Below, one piece after another: positions 8,714 through 20,400 of a DNA stretch of 64,000 nt. This DNA is from Candidatus Cloacimonas sp. GTDB lineage: Bacteria > Cloacimonadota > Cloacimonadia > Cloacimonadales > Cloacimonadaceae. The stretch is from NCBI GenBank assembly GCA_023227825.1, contig JALOCJ010000008.1:1-64000 (forward strand). The letters run 5' to 3'. The notes under the pieces are model-generated. The model was not told the origin of the DNA and did not search any database. It saw nothing but the letters and a program-made list of their open reading frames with translations. The stretch's first letter is position 1. Every line of letters begins with the position of its first letter. The position numbers and the translations under genes were made by a program.

Positions 8714-9152
8714 AAAGCACCGCTCCAGTGACTAAACCCCGGTTTTTATAGAGCAAGCGAACTTTTTATACAGATTCAGCACTGAAAATGCAGTTATAAT
8801 TCAACCCGGATTTCTGCTTTCTCAAAAATGACAAAAAGAGAGTTAGCGTTTACTAAAAGGTTAGTTGTAATAATGAATTTATTGCAGGATTCATTTTAGC
8901 CCAAATAACGCAACAGAATAGTTAATAGTTATATTTTGCATGTGGGTTGCCTAAATTCAGATTCGGCAAGTGCCATCAAGCATTAAGGATTTTTAGAAAC
9001 CTTTGTTTTCTTAGGCAAAGAAGAATTTGCCAACCCCTTTGTCGCTATATTATATTATTTTGGGAAAAAACAAGTAATACCTGTTAAGATTTTTCTTGAC
9101 AGGGTGTTTAGTTCAAGAAATGATAAAAAAACTAAATATTGGGAATAAAAAT
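8714..9152. other. Intergenic region upstream of defence locus 1
   Basis: No gene is seen. An imperfect inverted repeat (GGGTTGCCTAAATTC at about 8943-8957 with GAATTTGCCAACCCC at about 9027-9041) could be an operator or an RNA hairpin. TTGACA at 9096-9101 may be the -35 box of the defence operon promoter, though no good -10 is placed at 16-18 bp. The left boundary of the defence locus falls here, but no integrase or clear attachment site is visible. Confidence 0.4.
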
Positions 9153-12100
9153 ATGAATGTCTTTGAACTCAGAGATAAGATAATTGCAGATTACAGCTCA
9201 TTTGTTCAGGGTTTCATTAATATTCGTGATAATGAAATTCAAAATTTAGTTTTGAATGAAATGAACAGTGGTCTACTGTGGCCCGATCCTCTTGTGCAGA
9301 TAAATCCTTTTTTTACCTTGGGTGAATCTGTAAAACAACTTGTATTAGAAGGATTTTTACATCCTGATTGTGAAAAAATATTCAATATAAGGAATGAAAA
9401 AGGAACCTCTACCAAGCAGTTGCAATTGTTCAAACATCAATCTGAAGCTATAAAGAAAGCAGCAAAAAATGGGAGTTATATTCTTACTACTGGAACCGGT
9501 TCCGGTAAAAGTATGGCATATATAATTCCTATTGTTAATTATATCCTTCAAACCGGTTCCGGGAAAGGTATTAAAGCAATTATCATCTATCCAATGAATG
9601 CCTTAGCTAATAGTCAAGAACAAGAACTGGATAAATTTATTAATTCAGAGGATAAATCTACTGAAAACAAAATTAGTTTCAAGCGCTATACGGGTCAGGA
9701 AAATGAAATGGAAAGAGCAGCCATCTGGGCAAATCCACCTGATATTATTCTTACCAACTATGTTATGTTAGAGCTTATTTTAACCCGACCGGATGAAATT
9801 CCTTTGGTAAATGCTTGTAAGAACCTGAAGTTTTTAGTTTTGGACGAATTACACACCTATCGTGGTAGACAAGGTGCGGATGTAGCTATGTTGATAAGAA
9901 GAACAAAAGAAGCTACTGGAGCAAAAGATGTTATTTGCATAGGTACTTCTGCTACTTTATCCAGTAGTGATATAAAAAATCAGAAGCAGGAAATTGCCAA
10001 GATTTCTTCTTTGCTTTTTGGGGTTAATATAGCAGAAGATGATGTTATTGGCGAATCTTTAGAGAGAATTACGGAGGAATATGATTTTAGTAACCTGGAT
10101 GAAGTTGAATTGCTAAAAAAAGACATCTCCTCAGTAATAACTACTGACCAAATGGAATTTGATCAAATCAAACATAATCATTTAGCTTCTTGGATAGAAA
10201 GCAATTTTGGAATCAAAACTGATCCTCTTTCTGGAGCATTGGTTCGTTCCGATCCAATTAGTATCACAGGACCCGATGGGGGAGCCGCTATATTGCAAAG
10301 ATTATCTAATATGGAACAGGATCTTTGTGTTAGTGCCATACAAAAAATGCTGATGTTAGGTTTTCAAACCATTAATCCTATAAATGGTTTTCCTGTTTTC
10401 GCTTTTCGTCTTCATCAGTTTATAAGCAGAGGTCAAACAGTATATGCTTCCCTGGAAGATAATGAATCTCGCTATCTTACTATGCAAAAGCAATTATATG
10501 TTCCCGATACAGATAAATCAAAAGTCCTATTACCAATTGCCTTTTGCCGTTTTTGCGGTCAGGAATTCTATACTGTAAACAAAACTTTTAATGAGGATCA
10601 TAAAAATTCATATACTCCTCGCGAAATGTATGATATTTATGTAAATAAAGAGGAAGCTGGTTTTCTTTATCTTCCAAATAAATCGGATTATGATTTAACT
10701 GCTATGATTCCACCTGAATGGAAAGATGTTAATGGAAATATCCTTGCTAACCGTAAAAAGGATATACCTAAAAGTGTATCTGTTAGCACCGATGGCATAG
10801 AAAATCCCGCTGGCAGGCAAATGTATTTTTTTAAAAGCCCTTTTCGTTTTTGTCCTTCCTGTGGTGTTTCTTTTGATGCTACTCAGCGGAGCGATTTTCC
10901 CAAGTTAACTGCTTTGGGAACGGAAGGAAGAGCTTCGGCAACTACAATTTTGTCTCTTTCAACAATACGCAATATTAAACAAATGGATTTGGAAGAAAAA
11001 GCCAAAAAATTATTAAGCTTTACTGATAACCGTCAGGATGCCTCTCTTCAAGCTGGTCATTTTAATGATTTTATTCAAATTGGTTTATTGCGTGGAGCTT
11101 TGTATCAAGCTTTAGTTAGTGAGGGAGAAGCAGGTCTGCGTCATAGCTATTTAGCTCAAAAGGTGTTTGAATGTCTGAATCTTCCTTATGAAGTGTATGC
11201 TTCAAATCCCAAGGCAACTACAGGAGATGCACTTCAAGAAACAAATCAGGCGTTATGGGATGTATTGGGTTACCGTTTATATTATGACCTTCGTAGAGGT
11301 TGGAGAATCACAGCTCCAAATTTGGAACAAGTAGGGCTCTTGAAAATTGACTATTTATCATTAAACGAACTGGCTAATTCTGATTCTGAATGGCTAAATT
11401 GCCATCCTGCTATTGCATCCTCTACTAAAGAAGCCAGGTATAAGGTCCTGAAAACTTTACTGGAGCTAATGCGCAGGTCTTTGGTAATTAAAGTAACATA
11501 TCTTAATAGAAACTATCAAAACGCAATTTTACAAAAAAGTCAGCAGCGTCTGATTCCTCCGTGGGGTTTTGATGAAAATACCCAACCCAGAAACTTAACT
11601 AATGCCTCTATCTTATATCCCTATAGCCAAAAAAACCGTAATTTTAACAGTGGTAATTTATATCTTTCTCCTCGTGGCTCTTTTGGACAATATCTAAGAA
11701 GAGTAAATACTTTCCAGAATTATAATGCTAATTTGGATATTGACTCCACACAAGTTATAATTGAAGAGCTGGTGAATAAACTATGTAGCGCCGGTATAAT
11801 TGAACAGGTTGATAAAAACAATAACGGTTATCAGTTGGTTGCCGATTCTATTATCTGGAAACAAGGGGACGGAAAGACAGGTTATTATGATCCTCTACAC
11901 CAGCCCAAAGAATCTGTCCAAGGTCAACCGGTAAACGAATTCTTTAAAGAATATTATTCTGCAATTGCACTTACTACTCATAAAATTTATGCCCGCGAGC
12001 ATACAGCTCAGGTTAGCTATGAGGAAAGGATAAAAAGAGAAAGAGATTTTCGGGAAGGGGCATTGCCTATTCTATATTGTTCTCCTACTATGGAACTGGG

Positions 12101-14279
12101 GATTGATATTTCCTGGCTAAATGTTGTAAATATGCGTAATATTCCTCCCACACCTGCAAATTATGCTCAACGTAGTGGTAGAGCCGGACGCAGTGGACAA
12201 CCTGCCTTAATTTTAAGTTATTGCAGCACAGGAAGTCCACATGACCAATATTTTTATAAACATCCCGAAAGAATGGTTTCGGGAATTGTTTCTCCACCTC
12301 AGATAGATATTGCTAACGAGGATATGTTACATTCTCATATTAATGCCATCTGGTTATCAGAAGCCAAAATCAGTTTGGGTAAATCTCTAAACAATGTTAT
12401 TGATGTTAATACGGATAACTTAGAACTTTTATCTTCGGTAAAATCCACATTAACTGATTTAGATCTCCAAAAAAGAGCTTTAAAAAGAGCAGAAAGAGTG
12501 ATAGCTACAGTTCGGGATTATCTCCAGAATACCATTTGGTTTAATGACGATTGGCTTACGGATGTAATTAAACAAATTCCCAACGAATTTGAACAGTCCT
12601 GTGAACGGTGGAGAGACCTCTATCGGGCTGCCTTAAAACAGCAGCAATTTCAAAATAGTATTATATTAGATGTCAGTAGACCTTCTGCTGATAGAAAGCA
12701 AGCTATCCGGCTTAGGAATGAAGCAGAAACTCAGTTAAAATTGTTAACTTCTATAGAGGGTGCTTTTCAATCTGATTTTTACAGCTATCGCTATTTTGCT
12801 TCTGAAGGGTTTTTACCTGGATATAACTTTCCCAGATTGCCTTTATCCGCTTATCTACCTGCTCGAAGCACAGTTAAAGGAGAAGATGAATATCTTAATA
12901 GACCCAGATTCTTAGCAATCACGGAATTCGGTCCCCGCTCTCTTATCTACCATGAAGGTTCTAAATATATTATATCTCAAGTTATTATGCCTCCCATAAG
13001 AGATAATAATAATCTACCCTATTTAGCTTCTATGAAGTTATGCCCTGAATGTGGATATCTGAATGAAAAAGCAAATGACCTTTGTGAAAATTGTAATAAT
13101 CAACTTGGTTCATCTTTAACCAATCTTTTCCGCTTGCAGAATGTTGTTGCCAAAAGAAGAGAACAAATTAGCTGTGACGAAGAGGAAAGGTTAAGAATGG
13201 GATATGAAATGAGGACTACTATCCGCTTTGCTAAAAAGGGAGGTAAACTATCCTGTTTTAAAACGGAATTATATTCAGGAAATAACCTTTTAGCAAAACT
13301 AACCTATGGTGATTCAGCTGATATCTGGCGTATCAATATGGGTTTTAGAAAAAACTATAGAGATGGGCAATCAGGTTTCTGGCTGGATAGTGAAAGTGGT
13401 TATTGGGAAAGAAATCCTGATACTGATAATGATGACGATTCACCTTTTGGCAGCAACCGAATATTGGTATGCCCTTATGTTAGCGACACTAAAAACTGTC
13501 TTCTTTTTGAACCCCAGTTTTACGCAGAGCCCGCTATTATGGCATCTTTACAAGCTGCCTTAAAGAATGCAATTCAACGGGTGTTTGACCTTGAGGATAA
13601 CGAATTGGCAGCAGAACCTTTGCCAAACAAAGATATGAGACATTCAATTCTGTTTTATGAAGCTACAGAAGGTGGTGCAGGAGTTCTAAAACAAATGATG
13701 GATGAACAGAACTTTCGCAAAACTATCAGGAAAGCGATTGAAATATGTCATTATGATCCGGATAGTTTCATAGATTTGGAAATGCATAAAAACTCCCGCG
13801 AAAAATGTGAAGCTGCTTGTTATGATTGTCTTTTAAGCTATAAGAATCAGCTAGATCATCTTATTTTAGACCGAAAATCTATTATTGCTCATCTTAAAAA
13901 TTTGCTTAATGCAGATTTTAAACGATCTTCCAGCGAAGTATCCCGCGTAGAGCATTACCAGCATTTGCGAAATTTATGCGCTTCAGATTTGGAAATTAAA
14001 TGGCTGGATTTCATATACAATAATAATTATATTTTACCTGCCGTGGCACAGCAGCTAATTGAAAAAGCCGAAACGCGTCCTGATTTTGCTTATCCTGATA
14101 AATATGTTGCCATTTACATTGATGGTCAGGTTCACGACTTTTCCAATAAAATGGAAAAAGACAGAGAAGTTGATGCTCGTCTTGATGATCTTGGCTGGAA
14201 AGTTATCCGATTCCGATATAATCAAAACTGGCAAACCATAATTAACCAGCACCCGGAAATTTTCGGAACGGAAAATTAA
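9153..14279 (+). CDS. DEAD/DEAH helicase with DUF1998 and C-terminal DUF559/Vsr-like nuclease domain (DISARM/Druantia-like)
   Basis: A 1708-aa superfamily 2 helicase. Walker A GTGSGKS is at about 114-120 and the motif II variant DELH at about 231. Zinc-knuckle cysteines are CRFCGQ (about 465) and CPSCGV (about 567). The C-terminal helicase motifs are MELGIDISWLN and QRSGRAGRSG (about 1007). A further zinc ribbon, CPECG...CENC, is at about 1297. DUF1998 signatures are EGGAGVLKQM (about 1506) and CEAACYDCLLSY (about 1552). The last ~65 residues (PDFAYPD...IDGQVHD...LDDLGWKVIRFRY) look like the DUF559/Vsr-type PD-(D/E)xK nuclease fold. DISARM usually has DrmA (helicase), DrmB (DUF1998) and DrmC (nuclease) as separate proteins, so this looks like a fusion. 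DruE of Druantia is the main alternative relative. ATG 9153 is preferred because the TTG at 9096 lies in a possible -35 box. First gene of the operon. Confidence 0.88.
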   Translation: MNVFELRDKIIADYSSFVQGFINIRDNEIQNLVLNEMNSGLLWPDPLVQINPFFTLGESVKQLVLEGFLHPDCEKIFNIRNEKGTSTKQLQLFKHQSEAIKKAAKNGSYILTTGTGSGKSMAYIIPIVNYILQTGSGKGIKAIIIYPMNALANSQEQELDKFINSEDKSTENKISFKRYTGQENEMERAAIWANPPDIILTNYVMLELILTRPDEIPLVNACKNLKFLVLDELHTYRGRQGADVAMLIRRTKEATGAKDVICIGTSATLSSSDIKNQKQEIAKISSLLFGVNIAEDDVIGESLERITEEYDFSNLDEVELLKKDISSVITTDQMEFDQIKHNHLASWIESNFGIKTDPLSGALVRSDPISITGPDGGAAILQRLSNMEQDLCVSAIQKMLMLGFQTINPINGFPVFAFRLHQFISRGQTVYASLEDNESRYLTMQKQLYVPDTDKSKVLLPIAFCRFCGQEFYTVNKTFNEDHKNSYTPREMYDIYVNKEEAGFLYLPNKSDYDLTAMIPPEWKDVNGNILANRKKDIPKSVSVSTDGIENPAGRQMYFFKSPFRFCPSCGVSFDATQRSDFPKLTALGTEGRASATTILSLSTIRNIKQMDLEEKAKKLLSFTDNRQDASLQAGHFNDFIQIGLLRGALYQALVSEGEAGLRHSYLAQKVFECLNLPYEVYASNPKATTGDALQETNQALWDVLGYRLYYDLRRGWRITAPNLEQVGLLKIDYLSLNELANSDSEWLNCHPAIASSTKEARYKVLKTLLELMRRSLVIKVTYLNRNYQNAILQKSQQRLIPPWGFDENTQPRNLTNASILYPYSQKNRNFNSGNLYLSPRGSFGQYLRRVNTFQNYNANLDIDSTQVIIEELVNKLCSAGIIEQVDKNNNGYQLVADSIIWKQGDGKTGYYDPLHQPKESVQGQPVNEFFKEYYSAIALTTHKIYAREHTAQVSYEERIKRERDFREGALPILYCSPTMELGIDISWLNVVNMRNIPPTPANYAQRSGRAGRSGQPALILSYCSTGSPHDQYFYKHPERMVSGIVSPPQIDIANEDMLHSHINAIWLSEAKISLGKSLNNVIDVNTDNLELLSSVKSTLTDLDLQKRALKRAERVIATVRDYLQNTIWFNDDWLTDVIKQIPNEFEQSCERWRDLYRAALKQQQFQNSIILDVSRPSADRKQAIRLRNEAETQLKLLTSIEGAFQSDFYSYRYFASEGFLPGYNFPRLPLSAYLPARSTVKGEDEYLNRPRFLAITEFGPRSLIYHEGSKYIISQVIMPPIRDNNNLPYLASMKLCPECGYLNEKANDLCENCNNQLGSSLTNLFRLQNVVAKRREQISCDEEERLRMGYEMRTTIRFAKKGGKLSCFKTELYSGNNLLAKLTYGDSADIWRINMGFRKNYRDGQSGFWLDSESGYWERNPDTDNDDDSPFGSNRILVCPYVSDTKNCLLFEPQFYAEPAIMASLQAALKNAIQRVFDLEDNELAAEPLPNKDMRHSILFYEATEGGAGVLKQMMDEQNFRKTIRKAIEICHYDPDSFIDLEMHKNSREKCEAACYDCLLSYKNQLDHLILDRKSIIAHLKNLLNADFKRSSSEVSRVEHYQHLRNLCASDLEIKWLDFIYNNNYILPAVAQQLIEKAETRPDFAYPDKYVAIYIDGQVHDFSNKMEKDREVDARLDDLGWKVIRFRYNQNWQTIINQHPEIFGTEN

Positions 14280-14356
14280 TATGTTCCGGTTTATAAGTAA
14301 CGCCATAAAACCAGTTATAGATAAATTACCTATATCATCTTGAAAAGGAGATAAAA

Positions 14357-17218
14357 GTGGAACAACTTCAACCAGACAAATCTTCAAATGATAATTCCGG
14401 ACATTATTCTATCGGTTCACTTGTTTCTGTTAGAGGCAGGGAATGGGTTGTTCAACCGGAATCAACCTCTGAACTTCTAATTGTTAAACCCTTAGGAGGC
14501 AGTGAAGAAGAAATTACAGGTGTTCTAACTGCCATAGAAGAAGTTCATCCCGCTTCTTTCAGTTTGCCTGATCCAACTCAATTGGGAGATTATCAATCCT
14601 GCAATCTCTTGAGAAATGCTCTCAGATTGGGATTTAGAAACAGCGCCGGTCCATTTAGAAGTTTTGGCAGATTGGCAGTTAACCCCCGTCCTTATCAATT
14701 ATTACCCTTACTGATGGCTTTAAAGCTTGATCCGGTTAGAATTTTGATTGCCGATGATGTAGGTGTTGGAAAAACGATAGAGGCCTGTTTAATAGCCAGA
14801 GAACTATTGGACAGGGGTGAAATATCAAGAATTTGTGTTTTAACTCCGCCTCATTTAGCTGAACAATGGCAAAGTGAATTATTAAATAAATTTCATATTG
14901 AAGCAGAATTAGTATTATCAAGCACCGTGCGTCAATTGGAAAAGAATTGTGCCCAAAATGAATCCGTCTTTGAGGTCTATCCATTTACGGTAGTTTCCAT
15001 TGATTATATTAAAAGCGGTCGTCATAAAGATGAATTTATCCGCACAGCTCCAGAAATGATTATTATAGACGAAGCGCATACAGCCAGTTATGATAATATT
15101 AGCACAAGTAGCAGACAACAACGCTATGAACTGGTTAACGCATTAAGTAAAGACCTGTCGCGTCATCTTATTTTGGTAACTGCCACTCCCCATTCAGGAA
15201 ATGTAAATGCGTTTCGTTCCCTATTAAGTTTGTTGAACAGTGAATTTGCTGCTTATCCTGATGATCTAACAGGAACTGAAAATGAAAATTATCGTAAAAC
15301 AATAGCCAAACATTTTATTCAGCGTCGCAGAGCCGATATTGAACATTATCTGGAAGATACTTCTTTTCCTGAAGCTATTATTGAAGAACTTAGCTATAAA
15401 CTATCCGAACCCTACCGTCAGCTTTTTACCAAAGCATTAAATTATGCCAGAGAAATTGTCCAGGATAAGGAAGGGGGAGAACTTCACAGAAGGATTAGAT
15501 GGTGGTCTGCACTTTCTTTATTACGGGCTTTAGCTTCCAGTCCTGCAGCTGCAGTAAAAACAATGAACAACCGCAATGCTACTCAGGAAACTGATAATCC
15601 TTGGGAAGCCGATGAATTGGGTCGTCGCCAAGTTTATGATACTTATGATCGCGATGGCACAGAAAGCAGTGATATTGTACCCGGCAGTGTTTCCTCCGAA
15701 GATCAAAATTCTTACAGTAATAGAAAGCTAAGAGCTCTTGCCAAAGAGGCAGAATCCCTTTTTGGAGAGCTGGACTATAAACTGCTGAATATAATCAAAC
15801 CACTAAAGACCTATCTAAAAGAAGGGTTTAAACCTATCATCTTTTGCCGCTTTATTCAAACCGCTGATTATCTTACTGAACAGCTCAAACAGCGTTTACC
15901 CCAAGATGTAGAAATTGCTTCTGTTACGGGTCTTGTACCTCCAGAAGGGAGAGAACAAAGTATAATTGAACTTTCCAAACATGAAAAACGGGTTTTGGTT
16001 TGTACCGATTGTCTTTCTGAAGGAATTAATCTGCAGAATTATTTTGATGCTGTAATTCACTACGATCTCAGCTGGAATCCTACCAAACATGAACAAAGAG
16101 AAGGAAGAGTGGACCGCTTCGGACAAATAAGCAAAAAAGTGAAGCTGCTAACTTATTATGGAACGGATAATCAAATAGATGGTATTATTCTGGATGTTCT
16201 GCTAAAAAAACATCATCAAATAAAATCTACCTTAGGTGTTTCAGTTCCCGTTCCTTATGATTCCGAAAAAGTTCTTGAAGCAATTTTTGAAGGTCTGCTT
16301 TTAAGAGAGCAGGAAAGCAGTTCAGAACAGCTTATTATTCCGATTTTTGACGATTTCTTTGCCCAAGATAAACAGAAACTACATCTGGCTTGGGATAAAG
16401 CTAAAGAACGGGAAAAACTTAGCCGGTCTATATTTTCTCAGCAGGCATTATCTAAATACCTGGATGAAATAACCACAGAACTGGATAAAATTAACGAATC
16501 AATCGGTTCCAAGCTGGATATCAGAAATTTCGTAAAACAAAGTTTAATCCGCTTTAATGCTTCTATAATAGAACACGAGGATACATTACAGATTGATGTT
16601 TCCACTGTGCCTAACTTTGTAAAAGAAAGCTGTTATTTTCCTTCCGCTAAACTAATCCTAAAATTAGAGCTTCCCGTTAGTGAAAATGAAATGTATCTTC
16701 CCCGCATTCATCCTATAGTAGAAGGATTAGCAGATATAGTTATAAATACTGCCTTGGAAGGCAACAGCGCTATTGCAAAAAGATGTGGAGTAATCAGAAC
16801 CTCTTCAGTTGAGCGAAAGACCACACTTCTGTTAATGCGTTATCGTTTCCATTTAATTGAGGCATTTCATAATAAATCCTATCCCATTTTAGTAGAGGAC
16901 TCTCAGATTCTTGCTTTTCAAGGTAAACCTGAAGAACCTGAATGGCTGGAAAAACAAGAAATAAGTAAACTACTTGAATCCATACCAGCTGTTAATGTTT
17001 CTCCTGAATTTGCCAAAGAACAGCTGGAAAAAGTTATTGCTGATTACAATAAGCTTCTGCCTCATTTGAATATTTTTGCCGAAGAAAGAGCCCGGGAACT
17101 TTTATCTGCTCATACTAAAGTGCGGGATTTATCTTTAATAGGAAAATCTGTTAAACCCCAAGTGAAAACACAACTCCCGGCAGACCTGGTAGGTGTATAT
17201 ATCTATCTACCTATATAA
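14357..17218 (+). CDS. SNF2-family helicase, DrmD-like
   Basis: A 953-aa Swi2/Snf2-type translocase. A GTG start at 14357 follows AAGGAG with good spacing. Motif I is DDVGVGKTIEA (133 onward, K139), motif II is DEAH (238-241), followed by LVTATPHSGN. C-terminal lobe motifs FCRF and EGINLQNYFDAVIHYDLSWNPTKHEQREGRVDRFGQ lie at about 500-590. A long helical region follows with no recognised enzyme domain. In class 1 DISARM, DrmD is an SNF2 helicase next to the large adenine methylase, which matches the arrangement here. The protein probably remodels or translocates along DNA as part of restriction. The gap to the upstream helicase gene is 77 nt. Confidence 0.88.
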   Translation: MEQLQPDKSSNDNSGHYSIGSLVSVRGREWVVQPESTSELLIVKPLGGSEEEITGVLTAIEEVHPASFSLPDPTQLGDYQSCNLLRNALRLGFRNSAGPFRSFGRLAVNPRPYQLLPLLMALKLDPVRILIADDVGVGKTIEACLIARELLDRGEISRICVLTPPHLAEQWQSELLNKFHIEAELVLSSTVRQLEKNCAQNESVFEVYPFTVVSIDYIKSGRHKDEFIRTAPEMIIIDEAHTASYDNISTSSRQQRYELVNALSKDLSRHLILVTATPHSGNVNAFRSLLSLLNSEFAAYPDDLTGTENENYRKTIAKHFIQRRRADIEHYLEDTSFPEAIIEELSYKLSEPYRQLFTKALNYAREIVQDKEGGELHRRIRWWSALSLLRALASSPAAAVKTMNNRNATQETDNPWEADELGRRQVYDTYDRDGTESSDIVPGSVSSEDQNSYSNRKLRALAKEAESLFGELDYKLLNIIKPLKTYLKEGFKPIIFCRFIQTADYLTEQLKQRLPQDVEIASVTGLVPPEGREQSIIELSKHEKRVLVCTDCLSEGINLQNYFDAVIHYDLSWNPTKHEQREGRVDRFGQISKKVKLLTYYGTDNQIDGIILDVLLKKHHQIKSTLGVSVPVPYDSEKVLEAIFEGLLLREQESSSEQLIIPIFDDFFAQDKQKLHLAWDKAKEREKLSRSIFSQQALSKYLDEITTELDKINESIGSKLDIRNFVKQSLIRFNASIIEHEDTLQIDVSTVPNFVKESCYFPSAKLILKLELPVSENEMYLPRIHPIVEGLADIVINTALEGNSAIAKRCGVIRTSSVERKTTLLLMRYRFHLIEAFHNKSYPILVEDSQILAFQGKPEEPEWLEKQEISKLLESIPAVNVSPEFAKEQLEKVIADYNKLLPHLNIFAEERARELLSAHTKVRDLSLIGKSVKPQVKTQLPADLVGVYIYLPI

Positions 17219-17265
17219 AATCTCTTAGGGTTAATTTAAATTATTATAATAGAGAGTAATAAAGA

Positions 17266-17487
17266 ATGGAATTGCCTAATTATCTAAGCCCAAATGCAGA
17301 GAACATTCTGGAAAGAGAAGAAATTATCTTTCCTCTTAATACTATAGGTAACCTTGTTGTTTTTGTTCTCCACTCTGGAGCTTATAACTTCATAGTAGCT
17401 GCAAAGCTAATTTTTATATGGGTTAGAACCCCTAATATATCAAACTCTCTTAGCTATGTGAGTTTAAATTATAAGGTAGGATGCTAA
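17266..17487 (+). CDS. Doubtful small ORF between the SNF2 helicase and the methyltransferase
   Basis: A 73-aa ORF fills the 260-nt gap between two defence genes and reaches the start of the methyltransferase gene. It has a hydrophobic middle (GNLVVFVLHSGAYNFIVAAKLIFIWV) that could be one membrane segment. The upstream GAGAGTAATAAAG gives only a weak ribosome-binding site. No family is recognised. It could be a small operon member, a decayed remnant or a chance ORF. Confidence 0.22.
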   Translation: MELPNYLSPNAENILEREEIIFPLNTIGNLVVFVLHSGAYNFIVAAKLIFIWVRTPNISNSLSYVSLNYKVGC

Positions 17488-20400
17488 TGTCTAAACAAAC
17501 AATCTTTTCCACTGTGCATATAGAGGGCTCTCTTTTATCTAATGAGTTTTTACAATGCCTAATTAACGGTGACCAAACCCTGGAAGGAATAAAACCTGAG
17601 GACTATTATTTAAGCCCTACGGAGCGTTTGAATGAAGCAGCAACTCGTTCCTATCTTAGATTAACCGGTGTCTGGGAAAGTTTTAAAAATCATATTAAAG
17701 ACCTTACAGATGATGATATTGGAACTACTGAAACAAGAGAACGCTGGTTATATCCTCTTTTTCACGAATTGGGATACAATGATTTACAAACTCAAAAATC
17801 AGTTGAGATTGAAGGAAAGTTCTATCCTATCAGTCACAAAAGTTCAGAACCCGTTGCTTTTCATCTAATTAGTTACAAATGGGATTTAGACCGCATTAAT
17901 CTTTCTGCCAGAGGGTCAGCCAGAAGGTCTCCTCATTCTTTGCTGCAGGAATTTTTGAATAGGAGTTCTGAACATCTTTGGGGTTTTCTTGCCAATGGTT
18001 ATAAATTACGCCTCTTAAGAGATAATGTTTCTTTAACCCGCAATTCTTATATAGAATTTGATTTGCAGGCAATGATGGATGGGGAGGTCTATAGCGATTT
18101 TTTCCTGCTTTGGATGCTATGTCATAAATCGCGATTAAAAGTTGATCTTGATGATTTTGGAAAACCTTTGCCTCCTGAAAGTTGCTTTCTGGAAAAATGG
18201 TATAATTTTTCCCAAACTGAAGGTATTAGAATATGGGATGAATTGCGGGATAAAGTTAAGCTGGCAATTGAGGTATTAGGTTGCGGATTTCTTTCTCATC
18301 CTTCCAATTCTATGTTAAAAGAAAAATTACGCTCTGGAGAGCTTTCCATTTCCGAATTTTATCACCAAATCCTCCATCTGGTCTATCGCTTAATCTTTAT
18401 TTTGGTAGCGGAAGAAAGAAATCTTCTGCTTCCACTGGATTTGCCGGATACCCTCAAAAAGATATATTATCAGTATTACTCTCTGCAAAGAATAAAAAAA
18501 ATCGCCAAAAGAAAAAGGGGAACCAGGCATAGTGACCTCTATAAACAAATGCTGATTACTTTTACAGGTCTTTATAGTGGAGATAAAATTTTGGGCTTAC
18601 CGGCTTTGGGTTCATTTCTATTTAAAGAAGAATCTACTTCCGCTTTAAACAATTGTGAAATAGCCAATAGCGACTTATTAACCGCAGTGCGTTTTCTTTG
18701 TTATGCTCAAAAGAATAATGTTTTTCAGGAAATCAGTTATCGCAATCTGGGTTCCGAAGAACTTGGCAGTATCTATGAATCCTTTCTGGAAATGCATCCT
18801 GACCTTAATATTGATGCCGGAACTTTCGTCTTGAAGGTTATCACCGGTTCAGAAAGAAAGACAACCGGAAGTTATTATACTCCCGATTCCTTAGTTAATT
18901 GCTTACTGGATACAGCTTTGGAACCGGTTATCAGTTCTGCTCTGAAAAAGGCAAAAACAGAAGATAATTCTCCTGAAAACCAGGAAAAAGCATTGCTGAA
19001 TCTTAAAATTTGTGATCCTGCCTGCGGCAGCGGACATTTTTTATTGAAAGCTGCTCATCGTTTAGCCAAACGACTGGCTTCCCTTCGTGCTCAAGAAGAA
19101 GAACCCTCTCCCTTAGTTATTCAAAATGCCCTAAGAGATGTTATCAGCCACTGCATTTATGGTGTTGATCTCAATCCTTTAGCAGTTGAACTTTGTAAAA
19201 TATCGCTTTGGATGGATACCTTGGAGCCAGGAAAACCTCTCACTTTTCTTGACCATCACATCAAATGTGGAAATTCTCTTTTGGGTTGCACTCCCAAATT
19301 GCTGAAAGAAGGAATTCCGGATTCCGCTTTTACACCTCTAACCGGAGACGATAAATCATATTGCTCCTATTACAAAAAAAGAAATAAAGAAGAACGCAGC
19401 GGAGTTCAGGATATTCTAACCCCCGATAATAAAATTTGGAGTAATGAAAAAAATATTGCTCCTTCCCAAAGAAACCTGAACCAAATGCCGGAAGAAAACC
19501 TGGCAGACCTGAAAAAGAAAGAACGGGTATATCAGGAACTTCAGGCCTCCGAATACTATCTAAACAGTAAATTTATTTACGATGCCTGGTGTGCTGCTTT
19601 CGTAATTAAAAAAACCGAACAGGAAAGTTATCCCTATCTAATCACTCAAGGCATCTTGTATAAGATAAGTGAAAATCCTTATTGCATAGACCCTAACCTG
19701 CGAAAGGAAATTATCCGACTGGCTGATGTTTATCAATTTTTCCACTGGCATCTTGCCTTCCCGGAGGTCTTTTCTGCAGATATAGCTAACGATAATAATG
19801 CCGAACAAACTAATCAACTACCTATAAAAAAAACACCCGGCTTTGATTGTGTCCTCGGAAATCCACCTTGGGAAAGAGTTAAACTGCAGGAAAAAGAATT
19901 TTTCGCAGCTAGGGATAATGATATTGCCAATGCCCAAAATGCCTCAAAACGCAAAAAGTTAATTGCTGAATTACCTCATACTAATCCTAACCTCTATCAG
20001 GAATTTATAGAACAACTGCGTATTGCTGAAGCTTCATCTCTGCTAATTAGAGAAGGGGGAAACTTTCCTCTTTGCGGTATAGGAGATCTGAATACCTATA
20101 CTGTCTTTGCAGAATTAAATCGTAACCTTCTAAGCAACATAGGTTATTGTGGTTGTATTGTTCCCAGTGGTATTGCTACTGATGATACAACTAAAATGTT
20201 CTTTAGTACTTTAATTATAACTGGCTCTTTACATTCCCTCTATGATTTTGAAAACAGGAAAAAGATATTTCCAGGAATAGATAGTAGAATGAAATTTTGC
20301 CTCTTAACTATCGCTCCTCTTAACCTTGAATATATCTTGAAACCTAAGAATTCTCATGAACCTGTAATTGCTGATTTTGTCTTCTTCGCTACTTCCATAG

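Noticed and set aside
9096..9152. Upstream TTG start for the DUF1998 helicase
   Set aside because: The TTG is part of TTGACA, a likely -35 box. ATG 9153 starts a more typical N-terminus.
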